Assembly: GCA_016234115.1 (NCBI GenBank)
Contig: JACRHD010000008.1
Location: 1-64,000, forward strand
DNA length: 64,000 bases
From: Nitrospirota bacterium
GTDB lineage: Bacteria > Nitrospirota > Thermodesulfovibrionia > UBA6902
Direction: 5' to 3'
Position numbers and translations under genes: made by a program. The notes beneath the pieces were generated by a model. That model was not told where the DNA came from. It ran no database searches and saw only the letters and a list, made by a program, of their open reading frames with translations. This document shows positions 1-9,980 of this stretch, in pieces. Positions within the stretch are counted from its first letter, which is position 1. Every line of letters begins with the position of its first letter.

Positions 1-180
1 CTATAGGGGGTGCCTTTATATGATTATCAAACCTTCAAATGTCATTTTGAATTGCGGGTTAAAGGCAGTGATTAGGAAAAAACATTGAACCTTTCTGTCA
101 GAGAGGATGATAAATGAATTTTGAAGGTTTGACCCCATGCGCTCTGACAATCAAGGCAGGCTACGGTGAGGGGGAAATCA

Positions 181-1863
181 TCAAGCCATCCCGATTTTCT
201 TTGCAAGATGGAGAGCAAAAGGATGATCAGGCTCTAACTGCAGCAGCGCGTTTATCCTCTTTGCAGCCGCCTTCTTTTTGCCTTCGCTATAGAGTTCTGA
301 CGCTTCAAAGTACAGGTCGTCAATTTTACTCTTTCTGTATCCTTTAAAGTGTTCCCGGACTGCAAAGGTATCCGCAGAATTCTCTTCCTCCTTAAGGATC
401 ATTACGAGTGGTATATTTCCTTCGGTGTCATCGAGAGGTGTAACCATCCATTCACTCTGAAATCTTTTGTAATCCTCCATGGTTCTTTCCATACCCCGAT
501 CTTCCTTGCCGGCAAGCGTCCGCTCAAAGTCCCTGAACATGTTCTGAAGAAGAACGAGTTGCATCTGGGGTCTCGGTATGTCAACAGGCCTCAGTCCGTC
601 GAGCGTATCATGATAGGCCTCATTCCATTTTGTTGTCTCGACGTCGAGTTTCTTCTGAAGGTCGGGGAGGGTGGGCGTCTCCTGCATCGTTTCCTGGAAT
701 TTCACATATTCACCGGTCCTCTGGCCTAAAAGGGCGGTGGGTTTCTGTTCGTCCGATATGAAAATATTCTCGCCCTCGTCAAGAAGCCTCAGCCCTGTCT
801 GTATCTCATCATGCCATAATGAATCCCGAAGTTTTCCAGATACGATATTTAAAACCTCCTGCTGAAAGCCCATATCTTTCCCTTCATGCAGCAGACGGAT
901 AAAGACAGGCGCAGCCCGCCTGTCGGCAAGGGAAATAAGCCAATCAGTAATCTTCCCGTAAAATTCCAGCGCCGCTTCTTCGTCTCCTTTTTGAGGATCA
1001 TCATTCCAGTAGGTTCTATTGATGAATTCCCGCCTCAGATAATAAAAAACCTTTGGCTCAGGTACGGATACAAGAAATTCATAAAGCATCCATCTGTCGA
1101 AAAACTCCGTATCCTTCGCGTCGAGCATGTTGTAAATGTGGATGGACAGAAGCGGGAACATTCCGACAAGGTGGGGCCTTAAGCGGTTGACCTCATCATC
1201 ATTTATTCCAAAGTCCAGAAGGACATCAAGCAGCAGTTTTGCAGTCCTGTGACAAGGTATCCTGGCTGCCGCTTCCAGCCAGTTCTCTATCCCTTCATCT
1301 TCAGCTTCTTTGTCAAATATTGCATATCCGATTTCCCCGATGGCTTTCTCTCCGTAGGATGCTAACTTTATTATATTATCCTCTGAGGGTTCCTTCCTGA
1401 TCTTTTCTACAAGTTCCTGAAGTTCAGATACCTCTTCACCCTCAAGACGAAGGCGTTCAGAAGCCCTTTCAAAAACATGCCGGTTGTAAAGCTCAAGCAC
1501 GATACCTATAAGCCCCGGATGGATGCCTTCGTCTGCAAGCGCCATGCGAGCGGTCTTTATCCTTGCCCTGTCCCTGCCGCCTGCTTTCTTATACATGGTC
1601 CCAAGCGCGCTGAATATTTCATACCTTGCTTTCCGGGTAACGTGCCGGTTAACACCCCTTGTCAATATTGAGTAATAGCGGCTGTCACTGTAAAGCTTCT
1701 CCGGGTCTTCGTCGAAATGCTGATGAACCATGTCCATCATATCTTCGACTACAGGATCATAAAGGTCGACGCCGAAGTCATATCCTTTGCGGAAATACCT
1801 GATGAGCTTCCCTGTTTTTTCCAGGGCATCATAAAATTCTTCTTCCATTGTTTCGTCAATCAT
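181..1863 (-). CDS. conserved hypothetical protein, helical/TPR-like C-terminus
   Basis: 560 aa ORF; C-terminus '..KKKAAAKRINALLQLEPDHPFALHLAKKIG' resembles a TPR unit; no family recognised. Confidence 0.6.
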   Translation of the reverse strand: MIDETMEEEFYDALEKTGKLIRYFRKGYDFGVDLYDPVVEDMMDMVHQHFDEDPEKLYSDSRYYSILTRGVNRHVTRKARYEIFSALGTMYKKAGGRDRARIKTARMALADEGIHPGLIGIVLELYNRHVFERASERLRLEGEEVSELQELVEKIRKEPSEDNIIKLASYGEKAIGEIGYAIFDKEAEDEGIENWLEAAARIPCHRTAKLLLDVLLDFGINDDEVNRLRPHLVGMFPLLSIHIYNMLDAKDTEFFDRWMLYEFLVSVPEPKVFYYLRREFINRTYWNDDPQKGDEEAALEFYGKITDWLISLADRRAAPVFIRLLHEGKDMGFQQEVLNIVSGKLRDSLWHDEIQTGLRLLDEGENIFISDEQKPTALLGQRTGEYVKFQETMQETPTLPDLQKKLDVETTKWNEAYHDTLDGLRPVDIPRPQMQLVLLQNMFRDFERTLAGKEDRGMERTMEDYKRFQSEWMVTPLDDTEGNIPLVMILKEEENSADTFAVREHFKGYRKSKIDDLYFEASELYSEGKKKAAAKRINALLQLEPDHPFALHLAKKIGMA

Positions 1864-1991
1864 GATTATTCACCTTAATGGTAGAGCGAGTTCAAGGATA
1901 ACAGATTTTGCTTTAGGTTTGCAGGTAATTTCTCTTGATTCACGGTAACTAATATTACGAGAAGTTTCAAGGCATCAAATACGTGATTACT

Positions 1992-2190
1992 CACCCTTCA
2001 GTGACGGGTGGCGTATTTTAATTCCCCTCTTTGGAAAAGACCAACAGTAGGCGCCTTAAGCAGGGGTCAGGGGAGATTTTCTGATGAATATTTTTATTAC
2101 AAAATCCCCCTACACCCTTTTCCAAAGGGGGAATTAACGTTGTCCTGCCTATTAAAGAGAGGGTAACTTCCACCCTTCACTGAAGGGTTA
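1992..2190. repeat. family A long palindrome bracketed by CACCCTTCA hairpins
   Basis: 'attcccctctttgg..ggggtcaggggagatttt...aaaatccccctacacccttttccaaagggggaatt' flanked by 'cacccttcagtgacgggtg' and 'cacccttcactgaagggt'. Confidence 0.75.
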
Positions 2191-2221
2191 ACGCAGCAAA
2201 ATTCCAGTTATTGTCCAATAG

Positions 2222-2530
2222 TTACTTTCCCTGTTTTCTGACAGGCATCCCCTCCTGCTGTATGCAGGTCAGCATGACCTGGTAGCTCCCGCCGGTGGAT
2301 TCGGACAGGCGGCGGCAGCGTTTTTCGATAAGCGGGGGAATGGTCATCCCCGCGAGTTCGTCCTTCGCGCTGCGTTCCTGGCGCATACAGATGCTCATGG
2401 ATTCAGCGTCTTCGCCGGACACCTTCCGGCAATATTGTTCAATTTCGGAAGCAACGATCACTGCCTTCCGGATTTGGGCGCAGCCGGAGAGGGAAAATAT
2501 GATGAGTATGAAAAAAAGCTTGCTTCTCAT
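2222..2530 (-). CDS. small putative lipoprotein
   Basis: N-terminal 'MRSKLFFILIIFSLSGCAQ' signal with lipobox LSGC. Confidence 0.6.
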   Translation of the reverse strand: MRSKLFFILIIFSLSGCAQIRKAVIVASEIEQYCRKVSGEDAESMSICMRQERSAKDELAGMTIPPLIEKRCRRLSESTGGSYQVMLTCIQQEGMPVRKQGK

Positions 2531-2643
2531 TTTTACAAAATCTTTACTTATCGTCCGGCTTATGGTTGGATAGTGTATCAGTATACTTGATTTATCACCA
2601 TACGTTTCATTTAAATATAACTAATCCCTAAGATCAATAAAAC

Positions 2644-4089
2644 ATGAACAAGATTACATACTACCTGCTGAAGCCTTCATTAAACAAGAGACTGATCGCG
2701 ATGATGCTCTTTCTGAGCATGAGCCTGATCTCCATGCTCCTCTTTCTTTATTACCATACGGAGAAGGCCCTGTATAACGAATTCGAGCGCCAGACGTATG
2801 AGCTTTCAAAGGCCATACAGATCGGGCTTGAAGAGGTCGGGGGGGCGGGCCTTTCCGAGAAGCGTCTTGAAAATTACCTGAAAAAGATCAATACAAAAGG
2901 GGTGAAGGAGATCCAGATAATCAGCGCCTCGGACAAGATAATAGCCAGCACAAACTCGAAGGACATCGGCAAATGGATATCAAAGAGCAAAAAGACCCTG
3001 ATGGTCAAGGCCGATATCGGGCAGCCCGTGACGGGGGAGGGACAGGTCTACAATGTCATGATACCGGTGGTTTCCGGAGAGAAACACCTGGGGTACATCA
3101 ACCTCACTCTCAATACTGAAGACTTTTCGGTATTTCTGCATACGAGCGCGATGCGCAGGATTGTGGCGGCCCTGCTGATATTCGGCATCGGCATCGTGCT
3201 GGCAATATTTCTTGCGACGAGGTATACGAAACCCATCGATGCGGTTGTGGAGGCCGCCAGGCAGGTGGCCGCGGGCAACCTGGACCAGCAGCTCGATACG
3301 AAAAGAAAGGACGAGATAGGCGTTCTCGCGCGCAGCTTCAACAATATGATGGGGAAACTAAGGGAGGAAAGGGAGCTCAGGGAAAAACTCAGGAAGGCGG
3401 AGCATCTCGCGGGCATCGGGCAGGTGGCCCAGAATATCGCCCACGAGATCAAGAACCCGCTGAATTTCATCAGCCTTTCCATTGACCATATGAAAGAACA
3501 TTACAAACCCGTCGATCCGGCCGACGCCCGGAAGTTCGGGTCCCTTGTGGAGAATATGAAAGGGGAGATACAGAGGCTGAGCAAATTCGCGGAGAGTTTT
3601 TTGGGTTACGGAAAACCGATCGGACTTAACCTTCAGAACGCCGGCATCGGCAAGATAATCGATGACGTCCTTGAGATAGTCTCCGCAAGGGCTCGGGAGT
3701 GCAATATATATATTAAAAGAGAATATACGACCCTCCCGGAGCTTTTTATAGACCCGGAGTTTATTAAAACATGCATATACAATCTCGTCATCAATGCCTT
3801 TGAGGCCATGCCTCGTGGGGGAGACCTTTCAGTCATTGCGGAGGCTTCCTCATCCAGGCTTTCCCTCTCCATAGATGACACCGGCACCGGCGTCTCCGAA
3901 GAGCAGGTATCAAAGATATTTGAACCCTTTTTCACGACAAAGAGCAGGGGGCTGGGGCTGGGGCTTTCGTTTACGAAGAGGATCATAGAAGAGCACGGCG
4001 GAAAGATATCGTTTGAACGCAAGGACACGAAAGGCAGCAGGGTGACTATTATTTTGCCCGTTGAAAAGGAGAAGAAGCAATGCCGGTAA
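2644..4089 (+). CDS. sensor histidine kinase (TM, HAMP, HisKA, HATPase)
   Basis: HAMP region, 'IAHEIKNPLNFI' H-box, 'DTGTGV...GLGLGLSF' G boxes; overlaps the next gene by 10 bp. Confidence 0.92.
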   Translation: MNKITYYLLKPSLNKRLIAMMLFLSMSLISMLLFLYYHTEKALYNEFERQTYELSKAIQIGLEEVGGAGLSEKRLENYLKKINTKGVKEIQIISASDKIIASTNSKDIGKWISKSKKTLMVKADIGQPVTGEGQVYNVMIPVVSGEKHLGYINLTLNTEDFSVFLHTSAMRRIVAALLIFGIGIVLAIFLATRYTKPIDAVVEAARQVAAGNLDQQLDTKRKDEIGVLARSFNNMMGKLREERELREKLRKAEHLAGIGQVAQNIAHEIKNPLNFISLSIDHMKEHYKPVDPADARKFGSLVENMKGEIQRLSKFAESFLGYGKPIGLNLQNAGIGKIIDDVLEIVSARARECNIYIKREYTTLPELFIDPEFIKTCIYNLVINAFEAMPRGGDLSVIAEASSSRLSLSIDDTGTGVSEEQVSKIFEPFFTTKSRGLGLGLSFTKRIIEEHGGKISFERKDTKGSRVTIILPVEKEKKQCR

Positions 4090-5444
4090 TCCTTGTTGTA
4101 GACGACGAGCCCCTCCAGAGGGACATCCTCAAGACAATCCTCGACTCCGAGGGGTATGAGACACATACCGCCGCGTCAGGCGAAGAGGCCCTGACCGTCC
4201 TGAAAAATTTGCATCCCGACGTCATCCTGTCCGATCTCAGGATGGAGGGCATGGGCGGCATCGAGCTGCTTGAGGCCATCCCCAAACAACCCTTTGAGCC
4301 TTCCATTATCATTATAACGGCGCACGGAACGATATCATCAGCGGTAGAAGCGGTAAAAAAGGGCGCGTTTGATTATCTTACAAAACCCCTCAATAAAGAC
4401 ACGCTCCTTCTGAATGTACACAGGGCGGTTGAACGCGCCTCTCTCCTGAGGGAAAACATTCAACTGCAGAAAGAGCTTTTCAGGAAGTTCAACATCGAGG
4501 GCATTATCGGCAAGTCGGCCAGGATGCAGAAGACCATCGACATTCTGAAAAAGGTCTCGCCGGCAGCGGTCACCGTGCTCATTACAGGCGAAAGCGGAAC
4601 CGGCAAGGAGCTTGTCGCCCGCGCGATCCACTACAACAGCCCGAGGCGCACTAAACCCTTTACCGCCCTCAATTGCGCGGCCATCCCGGACAACCTTTTC
4701 GAGAGCGAGTTGTTCGGACACGAGGCAGGAGCGTTCACGGGCGCGACAACTAAAAAAGAAGGGCTCTTCAGGGTGACGGACGGCGGCACCCTTTTCCTGG
4801 ATGAAATCGGGGAGCTTTCCCTGGCCATGCAGTCAAAACTGCTGAGGGTGCTGCAGGACAAGGAGATCAGGAGGGTCGGCGGAAAAGAGGCGATAAAGGT
4901 CGATGTAAGGATCATCACCGCAACCAACAAGGACCTTGAGAAAGAACTGGCTGAAGGACATTTCAGGGACGATCTTTATTACAGGCTCAAAGTCGTCAAA
5001 ATCGAACTCCCACCCCTGCGCGAAAGGACAGAGGACATCCCGGAGCTGGCGCAATTCTTCCTTAACAAATATAACAGGGAATTCGGCAGGCGGATAAAGG
5101 CCATCGAACCCGAGGCCGTAAAATTGTTGAGCGAATATCACTGGCCCGGCAATATCCGGCAGCTCGAAACCGTCATAGAGCGGGCCATACTGATGAATGA
5201 CAGAGACTTGATAACAGTGGACGATATAAAAAACGAGCTCTGGACCGGCAGGGCGAAGACATCGTTTGATTTTGAGATCCCCGATTCCGGAATAGATTTT
5301 GAAAGTCTTGAAAAGGAGCTCCTCCAGAAGGCGCTGGCCAAGTCGGGCGGCGTGGCCTCAAAGGCGGCAAAGTTTTTAGGCATGAGTTACAAGACCTTCC
5401 TGTACAGGCTTGAGAAATTCAACCTCACCGGCCCTTCAAAGTGA
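4080..5444 (+). CDS. sigma-54 dependent NtrC-family response regulator
   Basis: REC domain 'VDDEPLQRDILKTIL', 'GESGTGKE', 'GAFTGA', C-terminal HTH. Confidence 0.95.
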   Translation: MPVILVVDDEPLQRDILKTILDSEGYETHTAASGEEALTVLKNLHPDVILSDLRMEGMGGIELLEAIPKQPFEPSIIIITAHGTISSAVEAVKKGAFDYLTKPLNKDTLLLNVHRAVERASLLRENIQLQKELFRKFNIEGIIGKSARMQKTIDILKKVSPAAVTVLITGESGTGKELVARAIHYNSPRRTKPFTALNCAAIPDNLFESELFGHEAGAFTGATTKKEGLFRVTDGGTLFLDEIGELSLAMQSKLLRVLQDKEIRRVGGKEAIKVDVRIITATNKDLEKELAEGHFRDDLYYRLKVVKIELPPLRERTEDIPELAQFFLNKYNREFGRRIKAIEPEAVKLLSEYHWPGNIRQLETVIERAILMNDRDLITVDDIKNELWTGRAKTSFDFEIPDSGIDFESLEKELLQKALAKSGGVASKAAKFLGMSYKTFLYRLEKFNLTGPSK

Positions 5445-5613
5445 CCCTGTAATCCATAGGTCAAAGCCGGGCAGGGCATGAAGGTTCCCGGCCCATTGCA
5501 ATGGGCTCCCGCCAGGACTGAGCAACTGCTCTTTTCTCGTGAACGCGAAAGACCTGCCTGTTCCCTGCCTAACACAACCTCTTTTAAGTATAATATCTCA
5601 GACAAAAACAACC

Positions 5614-5730
5614 ATGATTATCATTCACAAAATAGACGACTTCCTTTTCAATCTGTTCCCAGCCACAAGGCCGGACTATGCGAGTCATGACTTACGGGAG
5701 GAGCGGAAAGCGGTGAGAAAGCCTACCTAA
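5614..5730 (+). CDS. short ORF directly upstream of hsdM (leader peptide or 5' gene remnant)
   Basis: MIIIHKIDDFLFNLFPATRPDYASHDLREERKAVRKPT; stop codon 1 bp before the hsdM ATG. Confidence 0.35.
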   Translation: MIIIHKIDDFLFNLFPATRPDYASHDLREERKAVRKPT

Positions 5731-5731
5731 T

Positions 5732-7840
5732 ATGCAAAACATTGAAAAAATAGAAAGCTCCCTCTGGGAGGCGGCAGATAATCTTCGCGCCAATTCAAAG
5801 CTGACCTCAAGCGATTACTTTATGCCGGTGCTGGGGGTGATATTCCTTCGCCATGCGGCGAACCGTTTTGATGCTGCAACGCGGCTGATTGAAGAAGACA
5901 AGGCAAGCGGCAAGATGCCTAAAAGAAAAGTATTGCCTGAGGATTATGTTCGGCGTCGCGCGCTCTGGCTGCCTCAGAATGCGAGGTACGATTGGATAAT
6001 GGAACAGGCCGCTACAAGCGGCACCGATTTACCTCAACTTGTTGTCAATGCAATGACCGCGATCGAGGCTGCATTTCCACCGCTTCAAGGGGTCCTGCCA
6101 AAAGACTATGGCATCTTCGAGACTAAGGTACTTGAAGACCTGATGCGTCTGTTCAATAGCGAAGAGATAAAACGGGCCACGGGTGATGTCTTCGGCAAAA
6201 TTTATGAATACTTTCTCGCCAAGTTTTCGATCCAGAAGGCCCATGACAACGGCGAGTTCTTCACGCCTTTTTCGATCGTTCAGACTATTGTTAATGTCAT
6301 AGAGCCTGAGCATGGCGCCATCTTTGACCCTGCCACCGGCTCAGCAGGAATGTTTGTTCAGAGCAGTCATTTCATAGAGCAGACTGGCGGTGACACAGGC
6401 AAGAAAGTCGTCTTCTACGGTCAGGAGAAGAACCGGGACACTATACGTATCGCAAAGATGAATCTCGCAGTTCACGGCCTTGAGGGCAAGATCGCCGAGG
6501 CTATCACTTATTATCAGGATGAGCACAATCTGGCTGGTAAGTGCGATTTTGTTATGGCCAATCCGCCTTTCAATGTGGACCTGGTAGACGCCGAGCGCAT
6601 AAAGGTCGATCCGCGTTTGCCTTTCGGACTGCCGGGAGTGAACAAGCAGAAGAAGGTATCCAATGGGAATTATCTCTGGATATCCTACTTCTGGAGCTAC
6701 CTGAACAACAAAGGCAGAGCCGGCTTTGTGATGTCTTCTCAGGCCTCCAGCGCCGGGCATGGGGAAAAAGATGTTCGCCGGAAGATCGTTGAAACGGAAA
6801 CCGTAGACGTGATGATTGCTATCCGGCCAAACTTCTTCTACACTCGCTCCGTGCCCTGCGAGCTGTGGTTCTTTGACAAAGGAAAGCCGGAACCCCTTCG
6901 AGACAAGGTATTGATGATCGATGCGCGGAACATCTATCGCAAGGTCACCCGGAAGATCTTCGACTTCTCACCCGAGCAGCTCTCCAATTTGAGCGCCATT
7001 GTCTGGCTTTATCACGGCAAACAGGAGCAGTTCCTCGGTCTCATAAGGAAATACTTCGGTTCAATGTGTGACGAGAGCGCATTGATTAAAGAAAAACTGT
7101 CCGTATTTGAGGAGACGCTGAAAACTATCCGGAGATCCTTTGATGCATTTGCGAAGGAGATGGAAAAGATAGATGACCTCGATGAGGATAAACGGAAAGG
7201 CTTTATAGATGCTGCTATAGAACTGAATGACTTATTGAAGCCCTACGAGGCAGACCGTAAAAGGCTTATTGATGAAATTGAGAAGTTCCGCAGCAGCGCA
7301 TGCAAAATGCTTCCTGATGACAATAGGAAACAGCACGTAGCGCGCAAGGCATTTGAGCCTGCTGTTGATCACATCAAGGGGCTTATCAAACAGGTGGACC
7401 TTCTCTATAAAATTGATTCACGTATGGGGGACATCGCCTCTGAGCTTGCAAGCGTCGAGGCCGTTGCTGAGATTTATGACCGCCGGACTGTCGGAAGGCT
7501 TATCAAGCAGCTTGACGAACAGCGCAAGGATGCGGTTGAGCAGTTGAAGCAGACAACCTATTTCTACAAGCAGATCGTCTGGCTGCAGGAGCGTTTCCCT
7601 GATGCCGTATTGCGGGATGTACCGGGACTCGTCAAGCTCGTTGATAAGGAAGACATTAAGTCCGCCGACTGGAGTCTTACACCCGGACGCTATGTCGGCG
7701 TTGCGCCGGCTGAAATTGATGAAGATTTCGATTTTGAACAGGCGCTTCGGGATATTCACGTTGAGCTGTCAGACCTTAACAAAGAAGCGGCAGAACTGGC
7801 GGCGAAGGTTCAGGAGAATTTTGAGGAGCTGGGGATATGA
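5732..7840 (+). CDS. hsdM: type I restriction-modification DNA methyltransferase subunit M
   Basis: 'DPATGSAGMFV', 'NPPFN', HsdM N-terminal domain 'SSDYFMPVLGVIFLRHA'. Confidence 0.95.
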   Translation: MQNIEKIESSLWEAADNLRANSKLTSSDYFMPVLGVIFLRHAANRFDAATRLIEEDKASGKMPKRKVLPEDYVRRRALWLPQNARYDWIMEQAATSGTDLPQLVVNAMTAIEAAFPPLQGVLPKDYGIFETKVLEDLMRLFNSEEIKRATGDVFGKIYEYFLAKFSIQKAHDNGEFFTPFSIVQTIVNVIEPEHGAIFDPATGSAGMFVQSSHFIEQTGGDTGKKVVFYGQEKNRDTIRIAKMNLAVHGLEGKIAEAITYYQDEHNLAGKCDFVMANPPFNVDLVDAERIKVDPRLPFGLPGVNKQKKVSNGNYLWISYFWSYLNNKGRAGFVMSSQASSAGHGEKDVRRKIVETETVDVMIAIRPNFFYTRSVPCELWFFDKGKPEPLRDKVLMIDARNIYRKVTRKIFDFSPEQLSNLSAIVWLYHGKQEQFLGLIRKYFGSMCDESALIKEKLSVFEETLKTIRRSFDAFAKEMEKIDDLDEDKRKGFIDAAIELNDLLKPYEADRKRLIDEIEKFRSSACKMLPDDNRKQHVARKAFEPAVDHIKGLIKQVDLLYKIDSRMGDIASELASVEAVAEIYDRRTVGRLIKQLDEQRKDAVEQLKQTTYFYKQIVWLQERFPDAVLRDVPGLVKLVDKEDIKSADWSLTPGRYVGVAPAEIDEDFDFEQALRDIHVELSDLNKEAAELAAKVQENFEELGI

Positions 7841-9057
7841 AGCTATGTGAGCGCCATCCTTATAAGCTATCAGAAGTTGTCTTTTTTCAGGAAGGGCCGG
7901 GACTTCGGTCGTACCAGTGGTCCGCGGAGGGGATGAAAGTCATTAACGTCACAAACATTATTACGGATGGCTCTATCGACATATCGAACACGGACAAATA
8001 CATAACAATGACAGAGTTTGATAGCCGCTATTCACATTTTGCTATAGAGGAAAATGATATAGTTGTTGCAAGCTCAGGTAATACTTATGGGAAGGTTGGT
8101 CGCATTCGCAGTGAGCATTTGCCTCTAATGATGAACACCAGCGTGATTCGTTTTCACAGTGCCAATCGTGCAGTGCTTCATGAAGATTATCTCTATGCTT
8201 TCCTTCGGTCACCAGATTTCCAGAGTCAGATCGAGGCGTTTGTAACAGGGGGCGCTCAGCCGAACTTTGGGCCAAGTCACCTAAAGCAAATGACGATTAC
8301 GCTTCCATCGTTTGACGAACAACAAAGAGTCGCAAAGACACTCTCCGCCTACGACGACTTGATCGAAAACAACAACCGCCGGATCACGCTTCTGGAGGAA
8401 TCGGCGAGGCTGTTGTATCAGGAGTGGTTCGTCCGCCTCCGCTTCCCCGGCTATGAACACACGCGAATTGTTGACGGTGTGCTGGAGGGGTGGGAGAAGA
8501 AGGCACTGAGTAAACTGGCTGACGTGAACAGGGCAACCATGTCAAGTAGCTTTGACGGTGACATAGAGTACGTGGACATTTCTTCTGTAGTGACCGGACA
8601 GATTACAGAAACAACCACCTACGCTTTTCGCGACGCTCCAAGTCGAGCGCGCCGTATCGTACAACATGGTGACATTATCTGGTCATGCGTTCGCCCGAAC
8701 CGTCGGTCATATGCTGTCATTTGGAATCCGATACCGAACTTGATATCATCAACAGGATTTGCAGTACTGACCCCCATCAGTGTGCCTACAAGCTTTCTAT
8801 ACTTTGCGACAACTACGGATGCCTTCGTTGGCTACTTGACGAATCATGCTCGGGGGGCAGCCTATCCTGCAGTGGTAGCATCTGATTTTGAACGTGCTGA
8901 ATTACTTATTCCGCCGAAGGTCATTCTCAATAGCTTCAATGATTTTGTCGAACCGACGTTTTCGCAAATCAACAACGTAAGCATTCAAAACCAAAAACTC
9001 AAAGCCGCCCGCGACCTTCTGCTCCCGAAGCTGATGAGCGGGGAGATTGCGGTATGA
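7837..9057 (+). CDS. hsdS: type I restriction-modification specificity subunit S
   Basis: two TRD-type repeats, 'LPSFDEQQRVAKTLSAYDDLIENNNRRI', '..LLLPKLMSGEI'; 4-bp overlap with hsdM. Confidence 0.93.
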   Translation: MKLCERHPYKLSEVVFFQEGPGLRSYQWSAEGMKVINVTNIITDGSIDISNTDKYITMTEFDSRYSHFAIEENDIVVASSGNTYGKVGRIRSEHLPLMMNTSVIRFHSANRAVLHEDYLYAFLRSPDFQSQIEAFVTGGAQPNFGPSHLKQMTITLPSFDEQQRVAKTLSAYDDLIENNNRRITLLEESARLLYQEWFVRLRFPGYEHTRIVDGVLEGWEKKALSKLADVNRATMSSSFDGDIEYVDISSVVTGQITETTTYAFRDAPSRARRIVQHGDIIWSCVRPNRRSYAVIWNPIPNLISSTGFAVLTPISVPTSFLYFATTTDAFVGYLTNHARGAAYPAVVASDFERAELLIPPKVILNSFNDFVEPTFSQINNVSIQNQKLKAARDLLLPKLMSGEIAV

Positions 9058-9080
9058 ATTCGAAAAGGCTATTATAGGCT

Positions 9081-9974
9081 ATGCTTTTTGACCGGCAAAA
9101 AAAGCTGCTTGCGCTGGTGGATGCGCTCGGGGGGGAAATCAGCAGTATGGATTTTCAGAAGCTGCTACTCCTCTATTGCCATGATGCTGAAGAATCCCCT
9201 TCATATGAATTTGTTCCCTATAAATACGGGGCTTTTTCCTTCACGTCCTATGCCGACAAACGGAAACTGATCGAAAAGGGTCTGCTCGCGGATGAAGACC
9301 GGGAATGGAAACTCACAACTGAAGGAAAAGCTGCGGCTACCCCACGTGCAAACGGATTAGCGTTTGATAATTTTGCCGAAAAGTATTCCGGCCTGCGTGG
9401 TGATGAACTTGTAGCAGAAACGTACAGGCGTTATCCATATTACGCGATTCGAAGTGAAATAATTGATAGAGTGTTTGCCGATGATGTAGCAGCCAGACGC
9501 TCGATTGATGCAGTTCGTCCCGATATCAGCAAGGCAGGTCTTTGTTCCATCGGGTATGAAGGCAGGTCTTTGGAGGACTTCCTGAATACCCTTATCAGAG
9601 ATGGGGTTACTCTTCTTTGCGATGTGCGCCGTAATCCGCTGAGCCGCAAGTACGGATTTTCAAAAGTTACTTTATCAAGAAGTTGTGAGAGGGTGGGTAT
9701 CAGATATGAACACCTTCCTGAACTGGGCATAGCGTCTGAAGACAGAAAAGAACTACATACTCAGGATGATTACTTTGCATTATTTGCTGTGTACAAACAT
9801 GATAGTCTACCGAAGCAGATCACTACGCTGAACAAGATAAAAAGATGGATCGAAAATGGCCAAAGAGTGGCGCTTGCGTGCTATGAACAACTGCCGGAGC
9901 ATTGTCATCGCGGTTGCGTAGCGGAAGCGCTTGAACATCAATTCGGAACACTCTGCGCGCCACGGCATTTGTGA
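9081..9974 (+). CDS. DUF488-domain protein with N-terminal winged-helix-like region
   Basis: 'SIGYEGRSLEDFLNTLIRDGVTLLCDVRRNPLSRKYGFSK' and 'LACYEQLPEHCHRG' are DUF488 signatures. Confidence 0.85.
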   Translation: MLFDRQKKLLALVDALGGEISSMDFQKLLLLYCHDAEESPSYEFVPYKYGAFSFTSYADKRKLIEKGLLADEDREWKLTTEGKAAATPRANGLAFDNFAEKYSGLRGDELVAETYRRYPYYAIRSEIIDRVFADDVAARRSIDAVRPDISKAGLCSIGYEGRSLEDFLNTLIRDGVTLLCDVRRNPLSRKYGFSKVTLSRSCERVGIRYEHLPELGIASEDRKELHTQDDYFALFAVYKHDSLPKQITTLNKIKRWIENGQRVALACYEQLPEHCHRGCVAEALEHQFGTLCAPRHL

Positions 9975-9980
9975 GGGGCT

